Source: Sipunculus nudus
Lineage: Eukaryota > Annelida > Sipuncula > Golfingiida > Sipunculidae
Length of the DNA: 64,000 nt
Direction of reading: 5' to 3'
Assembly: GCA_026874595.1 (NCBI GenBank)
Contig: CM049306.1
Span: forward strand, 13,291,019-13,355,018
The translations under genes were made by a program, and so were the position numbers. Below the pieces are notes generated by a model that was not told the origin of the DNA, searched no databases, and saw nothing but the letters and a program-made list of their open reading frames with translations. Shown here in pieces: positions 51,601 through 56,749 of this stretch (position 1 is its first letter; the number at the start of each line of letters is the position of its first letter).

Positions 51601-54161
51601 TCCAGAGGAGGTATTATGAATACTCACTTGAAATCTTTCCCCCCCCCCCCCCCCCCCTCCCCCAAACAAATCATCATCATGGACATAGTGCATGTATCCG
51701 TTCTCCTTTCTGAATTTAGCTTTGGTCAGATAAATTTTCAAATTTCAAATTTTCAAATAATTCTTTGACAAAAAAAATTAATTTTATGTTCTCAGGCACG
51801 GCTGGCATCACTTTAACTGGATATGTTGTAATGACCCATAAAAAAAATTTTAAAATGTCCCATATTTTGAGAATCCTTTGGATCTGTTGCCAAATTTGAT
51901 CTGTACATAATTTATTATCTCATATATTTATGGTTAAAAAAAATTAAGCCTCTCGCCCACATTATTTTCTGAAAAAAGTGAAGGAGAAACATATAATTAT
52001 TGGCCTCATTTGAATAATATCCTAGCATGTTTTGGTCTTCAGTCAATAAAACTACATATAAGTAATTAAGATTTTTTTAAGATGCATTTTCTGATATGTA
52101 AATCTATACTTTTCTATTTTAGGTTTACCAGGAATACACTGTCAGTATAGCATATGATATGGCCAGTAGCAGACAGAAAAATGTAAGCTAAACTTCATTC
52201 TTGGTTTATTTTTAGACTGAATAAATTTTCAGGTTAAATTTTCAATATATTTAATATGAAGATTTTCTTCTGAAAGAATATTAAAAATAACATTTTGTTT
52301 AATATATATACTTCTGAATATGTGATTTTTACCATTGGATATCTCCTATAAACATGAAATAACCATCAATAAACATGATCCTAAAATGTTAGTGTTATCT
52401 ACCGTAAAATAAATGAATGAATTATATTTATCTTATTGGATAACTGAATATGATATGATTTAATATGATTTATTTAGAAAAGAGAATATTGTAATGCTTA
52501 TTGTGGGGTTCTTTTCCTCTGAAAATCCCCCATCTGGATAAGATGTTAAACCAGAGTGTATCCCATGACTTCATGTGCAGGCTAACTCAGACCACCTGGA
52601 CCTGGTGTCTCGTCGTATGGGATTCATCCCACTCCCCATGGCAGCCTTATTAATCAGAATCATATGGCCAACTCTGAAGATCACAAGCCTGGTGCACATT
52701 ATAATATTACTGCTTATTTATCTTTGGTAAGTATTCACATAGATATATCTACAACTCATGGGTTTTTAGAAAAGTCTGTTCTTAAAGTGTCAGAAAAAAG
52801 TTTGAAGCATGGTTTTCATTTAAAATAAAATCATTATTGATCAAACCTGTTTTATTCGGCAATGCAGAGAATATATGTTACAGTGATTCTGTCTTGGATT
52901 TCTAGAGGACCTATCAGGAACTGATAGCTTGCAAAGGTTTATGCCCTGCTGAAGTTTAGACATGACTTTAAAACTGTCATCTTTAAAAATACAAAAATGC
53001 ATTAAAAATAGAGGTAATGGATGGTGCCACCAGCCTTAATAGAACTTAATAAAAAGTTCTTCATGATCATTTCATGTTCACACTTTCATGACAATCCATC
53101 CAACTGTTCCCAAGTAAGCTGGCCTTGTATATGAATATTACTTAAGTTATTCTGAGGTTCCATAACTCTGGGAATGTATGTCATGGTGACATACTTTTTA
53201 GTTTCTATCAGGACCTGTCAATTTTTTTTCAGTTTTAATTTTATGGGCCTTACGGTTATTATTTGTACTCTTTTAACTTACAGACTGACAGACAAAAGAC
53301 ATTTATATGCAGAGTCAGTTGGACATGTTGAAAAATTTCATGATTTGATCAAAAATGTTATTTTTTTATCTTTAATTGTAGCTTACTTTTTACACATTTT
53401 CATATGTTCAAGGTTGCAGAAACAGTGGTGACAGTGACAAATTAAGTTGTTTACCTAAGGTACATGTTTAGATATTTTGAATTTTTGATTGAAATCAAAT
53501 TAGAGGAAATTGCAACGCAAAAGATCAAACCCTTTATAGAAACTTTAATTTTGAAAAAAAAGAAGATAAAGGCAACTGTGTAAGGTTAAACTGTACATCA
53601 TGTGTATGATCACATGCTCTTCTTTATTTATTTGTTTGACACTTGAATGTTGTTACTGATCAGCTTGAGAGTAGTATTAGTAAATTTACTTTAAATATAC
53701 TTCATTTCAGCTTGACAACATTCAAGATAGCCAACAGTATTGTCTTATTTGGAAAAGCATGTGATCTCATTAAGGACAACAAAAATAAATCCAAAACAGA
53801 TGAAAAAGATAAACCAACTCCAGAAAGACAAGAAGAAACTTCTGGAGGAATCCTAAAGAGACGGCACAGTTTTAGCTCCAGGCAAGCCCAGTCTGTCAAG
53901 TTTTCTTCAAAAGACAATGACTCTCTCATGAGACACCCACCAGTCGGCTCAAAGCCTTTATTTCCATCAAACAGTATGGTCAATTTGGAATCTGTCAGTT
54001 TGAATGAAGAATTCATCAAAGACAGTCAGAGCCCGAAAAAGACTCCAGTTGAATCAGGAAGAGATACCAGGAAAGGTTCAGATACAGAGAAAGCGAAAAA
54101 AGTAGAAAAACCTTTGTCAGAAATTGATAGGTACACAATGGTCAGTAGCCATATAATATAG
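3744..54161 (+). CDS. TAPT1: TAPT1, transmembrane anterior posterior transformation protein 1 homologue (complete, 11 coding exons)
   Basis: Joined exons: 3744-4032, 25311-25441, 26887-27005, 33754-33922, 34431-34566, 46458-46555, 46973-47123, 51501-51610, 52123-52182, 52581-52726, 53711-54161. The total is 1,860 nt, in frame throughout, giving 619 residues (human TAPT1 is about 567). Every junction is GT-AG with matching phase. Residues 1-97 are hydrophilic and acidic. From residue 97 the family core follows: ELTRGYFLEH, RRERVYTFLKIP, then hydrophobic segments alternating with conserved motifs (NYVDVSMMYHLVRGQ, GQDILDALFWTATEP, NVAFNSHNKSLLTIMMSNN, ELKGSVFKKFAKNNLFQM, VKHAFITKFNEIP, RRMGFIPLP, NSIVLFGKACDL). 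The tail ends EIDRYTMVSS-, like human EIDRFT. Members are polytopic ER/basal-body membrane proteins; human mutations disturb ciliogenesis and skeletal development. Transcript structure was inferred by eye; alternative 5' exons are possible. Confidence 0.96.
4140..4350 (-). mobile_element. tRNA-derived SINE
   Basis: On the minus strand, 4340 to 4262 resembles a tRNA: an A-box-like GGCTCACTTAGTAG, a CTCT...AGAG anticodon-like stem and a perfect B box GGTTCGATTCC (about 4279-4289). The T-arm and acceptor are only partly complementary. A non-tRNA body continues toward about 4140. The orientation is antisense to TAPT1. Boundaries are approximate. Confidence 0.6.
4440..4520. other. GC-rich island with short inverted pieces, unassigned
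   Basis: An unusually GC-rich stretch in AT-rich intron DNA, containing GGGGGCTCCGCCGCCACACC and the palindromic GGGGAACCCAGGTTCCCC. It probably belongs to a repeat, perhaps the adjoining SINE or a decayed element. I cannot identify the family. Confidence 0.3.
5860..6830 (-). repeat. A-family internal tandem units, minus orientation, degenerate
   Basis: Reverse complements of the A-family unit (in plus sense GGCACAAATCGTAA, CTGGACCTAGAAT, CCATGAAAA, AAATTAGGTC). Pieces recur near 6060, 6220-6330 and 6540-6660. No terminal sequence is attached on this side. Confidence 0.5.
7125..7920. repeat. Inverted pair of A-family 5' ends (foldback)
   Basis: A plus-strand A 5' end starts at about 7126 (TTTTAGCTCAGCTGACTGTA, then GTCCGTCC). 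A minus-strand A 5' end lies at about 7918 down to 7840. The internal unit switches orientation near 7336-7385, where GGGGTGCTTCGAAGCCCC forms a short palindrome. Two partial elements therefore meet head-outward. Neither has a 3' end. Confidence 0.55.
8015..9984 (+). mobile_element. A-family element with a core of nuclear-receptor-motif tandem units
   Basis: Starts TTTTTTAGCTCAGCTGACTG and ends CAGCTGAGC...GACCCATGGGTCCCTAG+T at 9984. From about 8400 the core consists of units of about 285-290 bp that restart at TTTCCAGATGATAACTCCA (about 8561, 8846, 9280, 9567, 9852) and contain GGTCAAAGGTCAAGGTCA. The units are preceded by a (GTCT)n tract at about 8512-8540. It could also be two fused elements. 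Confidence 0.55.
8663..8681 (+). promoter_or_regulatory. AGGTCA direct repeats (DR1 plus DR0) within repeat unit
   Basis: AGGTCA-A-AGGTCA followed immediately by AGGTCA. DR1 is a known HNF4/RXR-class layout, and TCAAGGTCA is a monomeric ERR/FTZ-F1-type extended half-site. Related copies lie at 8808-8826 and near 9105, 9385, 9528, 9670 and 9805. Motif presence is seen; binding is not shown. Confidence 0.35.
10013..11192 (+). mobile_element. B-family element B1
   Basis: The 5' end GTATCCGCCAAAAC folds with ...GTGGATAC. The 3' end carries the inverse GATTTTGGCGGATAC, a stem GTAG...CTAC and CTAG at 11189-11192, followed by TTTT. Inside are units of about 140-150 bp, each with an AGGTGGCGCCACCT-type palindrome (10325, 10467, 10752, 11031 and others). 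It begins 28 bp after the end of the preceding A element. Confidence 0.65.
13517..15408 (+). mobile_element. A-family element A2, nested in A1
   Basis: Complete 1.89-kb copy: TTTTTAGCTCAGCTGACTAT, (GTCC)n at 13568-13607, a C-rich run at 14401-14416, and the end CAGCTGAGC...CCCATAGGTCCCTTG. The empty version of its insertion site survives at about 39476-39530 in the paralogous A4 copy, where GTACTGAATCTTTT continues directly into ATTTT...GGTGAATAAAATTAAG. Its closest relative is 48861-50772. Confidence 0.75.
15946..17314 (+). repeat. Tandem triplication, about 458-bp unit
   Basis: Three near-identical units begin with TACTGTTTTT at 15946, 16402 and 16861, each running through CTTCATGACAGTCTTGTCAG and AACCAAGTAGGAGGG to GAAAGCTTGCA. 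The A4 copy (about 46155 onward) has only one partial unit, so the expansion is private to A1. Confidence 0.85.
17700..18180 (-). pseudogene. LINE (non-LTR) reverse transcriptase fragment
   Basis: The minus strand reads KKTFDMENHNIMLMKLKSIG (catalytic motif A with the first Asp), then GISCGVPQGSILGPILFLIY (motif B) and LLLYTDDLALLVSG (the YxDD box as YTDD). After ETISK an in-frame TGA (17832-17830) replaces the expected Trp, then LIENELSLHLGKTESILFGS follows. Both the premature stop and the truncated ends show a dead copy. The motif order is typical of Jockey/CR1-type LINE RTs; the clade is not assigned. Confidence 0.85.
18181..20095. other. Intronic stretch without recognised element
   Basis: AT-rich sequence. 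18185-18310 contains repeated short inverted GGATTAAAC/GTTTAATCC and GGGTTTTATC blocks that may be an eroded terminal-repeat element. I saw no coding region or known repeat ends in the rest. Confidence 0.3.
20096..21145. mobile_element. hAT-superfamily DNA transposon derivative
   Basis: An 8-bp direct duplication GATATAAT (20088-20095 and 21146-21153) exactly flanks the ends CAGGGTTGGG...CCCAACCCTG. The terminal repeats continue with scattered matches (GGTTATACCC versus GGTTTTATGC complements). At 1,050 bp it is too short for an autonomous hAT. It retains a transposase C-terminal piece on the minus strand at 20405-20608. Confidence 0.88.
20405..20608 (-). pseudogene. hAT transposase C-terminal dimerisation fragment
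   Basis: Encodes SNLLCMPVISAAVECVFSNF then GYIQNKICNRLGVQCAAKLV. The hAT dimerisation region typically reads LL-x-(I/M)P-x-TSA-x-VERVFS-x-x-G, followed by KRNRL. Here the usual Arg of ER is Cys. The frame has no intact upstream extension, so this is a remnant left by internal deletion. Confidence 0.75.
21533..21702. repeat. (TA)n-rich microsatellite
   Basis: About 170 bp of TA repeats interrupted by GTA and ATA variants, self-complementary, inside the pogo-like element. Confidence 0.9.
22758..23240 (+). other. Two adjacent small reading frames, unassigned
   Basis: Frames of 88 and 67 codons in a locally more GC-balanced part of the pogo-like transposon. The second begins just after a stop and contains an acidic DDESSDDSIP stretch, which is the kind of tail seen in some pogo transposases, but no catalytic DDE or HTH motif is visible. 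I do not assign a function; they may be non-coding. Confidence 0.2.
24790..25310. other. Intron 1 end, no recognised element
   Basis: Unique-looking sequence between the pogo-like element and TAPT1 exon 2, ending in the exon 2 acceptor. Confidence 0.4.
25311..25441 (+). CDS. TAPT1: TAPT1 exon 2 (residues 97-140)
   Basis: Acceptor ...CGTTGTAG at 25310, donor GTGAGT at 25442. It encodes ISLVEYFYAELTRGYFLEHD, then AERRERVYTFLKIPKEVER. This is the first strongly conserved TAPT1 block (human SAELTRGYFLEH, ERRERVYTCLRIP). The junction to exon 3 is phase 0. Confidence 0.95.
25884..26842 (+). mobile_element. C-family element C1, in TAPT1 intron 2
   Basis: The 5' hairpin GTATCGCCAGAC-ATA-GTCTGGAGATAC (25884-25910) is followed by a (GCC)n stretch. 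At the 3' end come GTCTGGGGATAC (26800-26811, inverse of the 5' arm), a perfect hairpin GGCACC-TGC-GGTGCC (26815-26829) and CTAG at 26839-26842 followed by TTTTT. Two units of about 330 bp contain GTGACCTTGACCTTGAA and the GGTGGCGCCACC palindrome (26215; variant 26540). Confidence 0.72.
26887..27005 (+). CDS. TAPT1: TAPT1 exon 3 (first membrane segment)
   Basis: Acceptor TTTTCCAG, donor GTAAGT. It encodes FMMYGFFQCVDAFLFVF, then TFLPLRVLLALARL, matching the human CLDAFLYVFTLLPLRVFLALFRL region. It ends two bases into a glycine codon completed by exon 4. The upstream intron 2 is mostly a C-family repeat ending only 44 nt before this exon. Confidence 0.95.
27006..27484. other. Start of TAPT1 intron 3, decayed repeat pieces
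   Basis: From about 27100, ATAAACACCCTGTCAGTCTG, TCTGTCCATCCACAAATTG and AAGGTCAAGG resemble the start of the nuclear-receptor-motif repeat core at 8480-8690. No ends were found. Confidence 0.35.
27485..30588. mobile_element. TA-flanked DNA transposon, probably pogo-like (3.1 kb)
   Basis: The left end TA-CAGTAAAATCTTGCATATAA, GTCGAT pairs with the right end whose complement reads CCGTAAAATCTAGCATAAAA, GTCGAG. TA follows at 30589-30590. Subterminal AGGGTGAAAA occurs on both sides in inverse orientation. Inside is a separate 339-bp MITE. Reading frames at 28262-28588 (minus) and 29714-30112 (plus) show no domain that I recognise, so coding capacity is unproven. Confidence 0.65.
27551..27889. 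mobile_element. MITE with long terminal inverted repeats
   Basis: The ends AGGCCAAAA...GGTATGGTTCTCAGGCAC and GTGCCTGAGAACCATACC...TTTTGGCCT are inverted. The match runs about 50 bp per side through GCCCGCATCAATTTT. It is nested in the 27485-30588 transposon. A degenerate relative lies at about 51770-52006. Confidence 0.75.
30591..31278. other. TAPT1 intron 3 stretch, decayed repeat pieces only
   Basis: AT-rich. Contains GTCAAAGGTCAAAACTT near 30803 and ATCAAAGGTCACAATGACCT near 30930, which look like eroded nuclear-receptor-motif units. Nothing else was recognised. Confidence 0.35.
31279..33565 (+). mobile_element. A-family element A3, 5' truncated, in TAPT1 intron 3
   Basis: It starts inside the 5' hairpin (TATAAGTCATCTGAGCTATAG) and lacks the first arm, so the terminal AGCTCAGCTGAC is missing. 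(GTCC)n lies at 31310-31352. The first part is duplicated (GATGTCCCCAA blocks at about 31412 and 32075, period about 660). The 3' end CAGCTGAGCGATGTGACCCA, TGGGTCCCTTG ends near 33565, 190 bp before TAPT1 exon 4. Confidence 0.65.
33754..33922 (+). CDS. TAPT1: TAPT1 exon 4
   Basis: Starts after GCTGTTTTAG; donor GTAAGT. It encodes GSRGRLLEPAQICDLLKG, a hydrophobic segment, and NYVDVSMMYHLVRGQAIIKL, then FFNMLE. Nearly every residue of the YVDxSMMYHLxRGQ motif is conserved with vertebrates. The end is phase 0. Confidence 0.96.
34431..34566 (+). CDS. TAPT1: TAPT1 exon 5
   Basis: Acceptor TGTATGTAG, donor GTATCC. It encodes VADKLFSSVGQDILDALFW, TATEPRGRRREHLGTIPH and the start of a membrane helix (LALAISYV). 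The donor after TAT GTC T is chosen because exon 6 supplies TT and restores YVFLHSIL, as in human YVFLHAIL. Confidence 0.94.
35402..38110 (+). mobile_element. A-family element A4b carrying a B element
   Basis: Starts TTTTAGCTCAGCTGACTGAA, then (GTCC/GTCT)n. Five units of about 336 bp follow (GTTAAC-GGCACAAATCG type starts near 35487, 35821, 36159, 36495, 36837), each closing with TGGTGGCGCCACCTGTAT. A B element lies at 37119-37925. The 3' end CAGCTGAGCGTCATGACCCA, TGGGTCACTTG ends near 38110. The insertion interrupts AAATCTGTTAA / AAATATTGGC, continuous at 12150 and 57310. Confidence 0.75.
37119..37925 (+). mobile_element. B-family element B3, 5' truncated
   Basis: Begins at TATACTATGTTTTTGACCGG without the GTATCC hairpin arm. 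It ends TTTTGGCGGATACACGTAGT ... CTAG (37922-37925). It sits at the same place within A4b as B2 within A5. Confidence 0.65.
39660..39841. mobile_element. pogo-like MITE, 182 bp, with TA duplication
   Basis: Terminal inverted repeats CAGTGAAACCTCGTTGT...CGAA and TTCGACAACGAGGTTTCACTG, with TA on both sides (39658-39659, 39842-39843). The uninterrupted site AATAAAATATATGTGTATGC survives at about 15557-15576 in A1 and shows a single TA. Superfamily assignment rests on ends and TA target. Confidence 0.9.
42358..45770 (+). mobile_element. A-family element A5 carrying a B element, nested in D
   Basis: 5' end TTAGCTCAGCTGACTTTCAG, then (GTCC/GTCT)n at 42408-42448. Six units of about 335 bp restart near 42448, 42786, 43121, 43459, 43785 and 44128, most closing with TGGTGGCGCCACCTGTAT. 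B2 lies inside. 3' end CAGCTGAGCGACATGACCCA, TGGGTCACTTG. It is very similar to A4b, including the position of the B insert. Confidence 0.75.
44406..45584 (+). mobile_element. B-family element B2, nested in A5
   Basis: Begins GTATCCTCCAAAACGAAGTT with hairpin partner GCAGATAC. Ends TTTTGGCGGATACACGTGGT ... CTAG (45581-45584). It holds seven to eight units with GGTGGCGCCACCT-type palindromes and TTGACCTCTGACCTTTCC. This is the innermost member of the intron 5 nest. Confidence 0.7.
46458..46555 (+). CDS. TAPT1: TAPT1 exon 6
   Basis: The acceptor TTCTGTAG at 46457 is preferred over the nearer ATTTTAG at 46475, because only the former gives LHSILVLFQATTLNVAFN aligned without a gap to the human protein. 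It ends SHNKSLLTIMMSNN with donor GTGAGT. Exact length match to the family supports both junctions. Confidence 0.94.
46973..47123 (+). CDS. TAPT1: TAPT1 exon 7
   Basis: Long T tract then CAG; donor GTATGT. It encodes FVELKGSVFKKFAKNNLFQM, SDVRERFHFLVLLSIVCVRN and LTELQWNM. A B-family repeat starts only 28 nt after the donor. Confidence 0.96.
47152..48264 (+). mobile_element. B-family element B4, in TAPT1 intron 7
   Basis: 5' hairpin GTATCCGCCAAAAC...GCGGATAC (47152-47180), 3' GATTTTGGCGGATACA and CTAG (48261-48264). Internal units carry palindrome variants at 47465, 47614, 47745, 47889 and 48020. It starts 28 nt after the exon 7 donor. Confidence 0.72.
48265..48860. other. TAPT1 intron 7, no recognised element
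   Basis: AT-rich sequence between B4 and A6 with no element ends or coding region that I can see. Confidence 0.4.
48861..50772 (+). mobile_element. A-family element A6 (complete, 1.9 kb)
   Basis: Starts TTTTTAGCTCAGCTGACTAT with (GTCC/GTCT)n at 48916-48955 and ends CAGCTGAGCACAGTGACCCA, TGGGTCCCTTG. It is almost co-linear with A2 at 13517-15408, including a C run (49750-49768), and differs by scattered substitutions and small indels. The two form a recent subfamily. Confidence 0.78.
50773..51500. other. TAPT1 intron 7 end, no recognised element
   Basis: AT-rich. It ends in TTCTTTGCAG, the exon 8 acceptor. Confidence 0.4.
51501..51610 (+). CDS. TAPT1: TAPT1 exon 8
   Basis: Acceptor TTCTTTGCAG, donor GTATTA. 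It encodes DHFWVLVPDVVLVLIAEILV then DWVKHAFITKFNEIPEE. Human has PDHLWVLFPDV and VKHAFITKFNDI. The donor is weaker than the others; a 19-base C run (51641-51659) follows 30 nt later. Confidence 0.95.
51641..51659. repeat. C homopolymer tract in TAPT1 intron 8
   Basis: A 19-base C run starting 30 nt after the exon 8 donor. Similar C runs occur inside A elements (13146, 14401, 32827, 39126, 49750), but no A ends are present here. Confidence 0.8.
51770..52006. repeat. Degenerate relative of the 27551-27889 MITE
   Basis: ATGTTCTCAGGCACGGCTGG at the left and GTGAAGGAGAAACATATAAT...TTGGCCT at the right are eroded inverted ends of the same MITE type. It occupies nearly half of intron 8. Confidence 0.5.
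52123..52182 (+). CDS. TAPT1: TAPT1 exon 9 (20 codons)
   Basis: A 60-nt exon encoding VYQEYTVSIAYDMASSRQKN, matching human VYSEYRASLAFDLVSSRQKN. Acceptor CTATTTTAG, donor GTAAGC; both junctions are phase 0. Confidence 0.95.
52581..52726 (+). CDS. TAPT1: TAPT1 exon 10
   Basis: Acceptor TCATGTGCAG, donor GTAAGT. It encodes ANSDHLDLVSRRMGFIPLPM then two hydrophobic stretches (AALLIRIIW and HIIILLLIYL). It ends two bases into a cysteine codon completed by exon 11. The human protein has RRMGFIPLPLAVLLIR here. Confidence 0.95.
52860..53460. repeat. Degenerate A-family unit pieces in TAPT1 intron 10
   Basis: GATGGTGCCACCAGCC (near 53020), TCATGATCATTTCATG and TTCCATAACTCTGGGAATGT parallel parts of the A-family internal units in minus orientation. 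There are no termini. Confidence 0.35.
53711..54161 (+). CDS. TAPT1: TAPT1 exon 11 (C-terminal tail, stop)
   Basis: Acceptor TTCATTTCAG. It encodes LTTFKIANSIVLFGKACDLI, the end of the conserved core, then a long hydrophilic Lys/Ser-rich tail with a basic RRHSFSS patch and a terminal EIDRYTMVSSHII-stop at 54159-54161. The terminal EIDR-F/Y-T motif is also at the end of human TAPT1, so the stop is the genuine C-terminus. The tail between is poorly conserved and probably disordered. Confidence 0.95.
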
Positions 54162-55413
54162 AGCTCATGATACTAAATTTGTTAAGCACGTCACTGCAAT
54201 CATCTCATCCCTGTAAATTCAGTGTGATAGGTCATGATTTGAATTTTGGCAGGAGCTTCTGTGGAGAGTACAATGAGAGTCTCTCACACTTGCAGCAAAG
54301 CGCACTGGCCTCATTTTTTTCAGGTGATCATATAACATTTCCCCATGTTATTAGTGCACCCAATGCAGGATGAGTCTAACAATGACCTTGCAACATGACC
54401 CTACCTCCAACTGCAGAGAAACTTTGTTTTTGTCTTCCTTATTGGAGCATAACAAAATTCAGTGAGATTCAGTGGTTATAGCAGTTCATGCTTGTTCATT
54501 GTTGATATTCATTAAATAGGCATTGACATTTGCTATGATGAACATCCTGACTATGAAAATTACTTAAGAATTTGCTGACTTAAGAATTAATATTAAAAGA
54601 ATGAAGAAAACAATGGTGATGGTAATTATAAGTAATTATGACAGCATTATGTATATTAATGTACATAATAAACTTGGTTCCATCTGAACAAAATGTTTGA
54701 GAGTTGTTATAAAGTCTGGAATGGTTCACATAAGAAAATTTTATATGTAGAGATAAGTCTATACTGACCACTGTTGACCAGCATGAAAACAGAAAGTGTT
54801 AGAGGTTGTATCAAGGAAAAGCACAAGGAAGATAGATAAGCAAAGTAATTGTAAATGATGTAAGAGAAGATGGTTGTTAAATTCTCATATTCTAGTCTTT
54901 ATTGTCTTACCTGAACAACACAAAAATTAAGTCGTAAGTTACCTTTCTATCATAGTAAAAAGAAATTAAGAGGTTTTATAAGGTGTGAACCAGTATGTTA
55001 TGGTTAAAAGCCCAGTGCAGGACAGGGTTGCAGTGGAATTGACAGAATCCATGATTATAGCATTAACAAGCATTGTGTGTACAATGTATATTGAATATTG
55101 AAAATATGCACAGATACGACCATCCAATCAGTGTCTCAATTTGATGAAAGATATGAAATTTTCTAGTCTGCTGCTGTGTACTTTTTGTCTCCATTTCATC
55201 TTTGAACATGAATATTCCAGACTGCTGGTGTGAATAATGATTGCATGAAACCTTCCTGAAGGTGTCCCATGCAACCACATGTAGTATTCAGCCTGTGTTA
55301 TATGTGATATGTTTATACCACAAGGTCAGGAGAGGTGAGACACACCATTATCAATTAGTAAGACCTGCAAGATTTGACATTCACTTTGATACATAATGAA
55401 CATAGTGATTATT
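54162..55413. other. TAPT1 3' UTR and downstream intergenic DNA
   Basis: No gene was recognised. The TAPT1 3' UTR probably runs to about 54690, given a candidate AATAAA. The rest is AT-rich, unique-looking sequence. Confidence 0.4.
54667..54672 (+). terminator. TAPT1: Candidate TAPT1 polyadenylation signal AATAAA
   Basis: The first canonical AATAAA after the stop, about 506 nt downstream. A GT-rich downstream element (GTTTGAGAGTTGTT) follows within 40 nt. Not confirmed by transcript evidence. Confidence 0.4.
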
Positions 55414-56235
55414 GTATTCCTAGACAAAGTTGGGGGATACTATAGTTTTATGTCAATCCCGCTGCCGCCGCCGCAGATATATCTTGTCTGTGTGATAACT
55501 AAAAAAAATATTTCATGGATCTTTACCAAACTTGAGATGTGCATAGATATTGGCGAGAGGACGTAGCCTATTTAAAATGGGGACATGACCTTTACTAGGA
55601 GAGTGACCTTGACCTTGAAAATGTCTATTTTTGGGAAAAACACACAAATTCTTAATATCTCAAGAGAGCTTGCATGGATTGATCCAAAATCTAGTTGACG
55701 GAAGATCTTGGATAGCATTGTCATGTAATTGATATTGTAGCCCTACCTATTATCCTTTTCTTGTTTTCCGACCTTTTAATACCCCAATCATTGCCTCTTG
55801 ACAAGACTGCAAGCATTACAAGTAAAAACTAATAGACAGATTTATTTCATATTATGCACATACATAGATATGGGTTATTGTATGACATATATTTAAAATG
55901 GGGTTTCGACCTTCATGCGTGGCCTTGAACTAATATTTGGTGAAAATCACAAAAACTGAATATCTCAATAAGGGATGCATGGATTGGTCAAAAAATCTAA
56001 TTGATCGAAGATCTTGGATAGCTTTGTCTTCTGCAGAAGTCATGTGGCGTCATCTTCGGTCCTTTTCTTGTTTTCACGCCTTGAAATACATCCATCATTG
56101 CCACTTGACTAGACTGTGAGCATTACAAGTCAAATACTAATGGACAGATTTCTTTCATATTATGTATATACATTGATATGGGTTATGGGATGAAGTATAT
56201 TTAAATTGGGATCATGATCTTTCCTATGAGTGGCT
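55414..56235 (+). mobile_element. C-family element C2, 3' truncated
   Basis: The 5' hairpin GTATTCCTAGAC-AAA-GTTGGGGGATAC is followed by (GCC)n and units with GTGACCTTGACCTTGAA (near 55600) and GGATTGATCCAAAATC, parallel to C1. The typical hairpin plus CTAG end is absent. Confidence 0.5.
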
Positions 56236-56344
56236 TTGAAAGAGTTTGAAAGCCTGTGATTTACCTTTACCTTCAAGGTAAAATCTGCTGATATCTAGGA
56301 TTTTAGTGAACATCATAACTTTTGAAGTACCACCTCTGTCCTTT

Positions 56345-56749
56345 AGTCATGGTCCTTTGTCCGTCGTCCGTCCGGCCGTTAACAGGGCACGTTTTGAAAC
56401 TGTTGGACCTATGAATCCAAAATTTTGCATACAGTTAGATGTCCCCAAAATCTCCTACCATACCAAAAATTGGGTCACTAGGTTTCTTCGAAAAAAAAAA
56501 AAGGAAAAACCTCCGTTTTCCATAAAAAAGCCATTGTTACACTTCAAGGCTGCCTAATATCAAAACAACTTGTCTATTTTTGATCATATTTAGTATTCAT
56601 ATTCTTCCATACATCTTTTATTAACATACCTAAAATTAGGTCAGTATTGAGTATTGTTTTGAAGTTATGGGCCCAAATATAATGCAATTTTTTTTATCAG
56701 GAAATATATTTACTCATTTAACATGAGAATTGCTGAAGCTGGAGCCTTT
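56345..56749 (+). repeat. A-family 5' fragment
   Basis: From TAGTCATGGTCC through GTCCGTCCGGCC to AACATGAGAATTGCTGAAGC. It matches the early part of A1 and is cut off by the start of the next A element at about 56750. Confidence 0.6.
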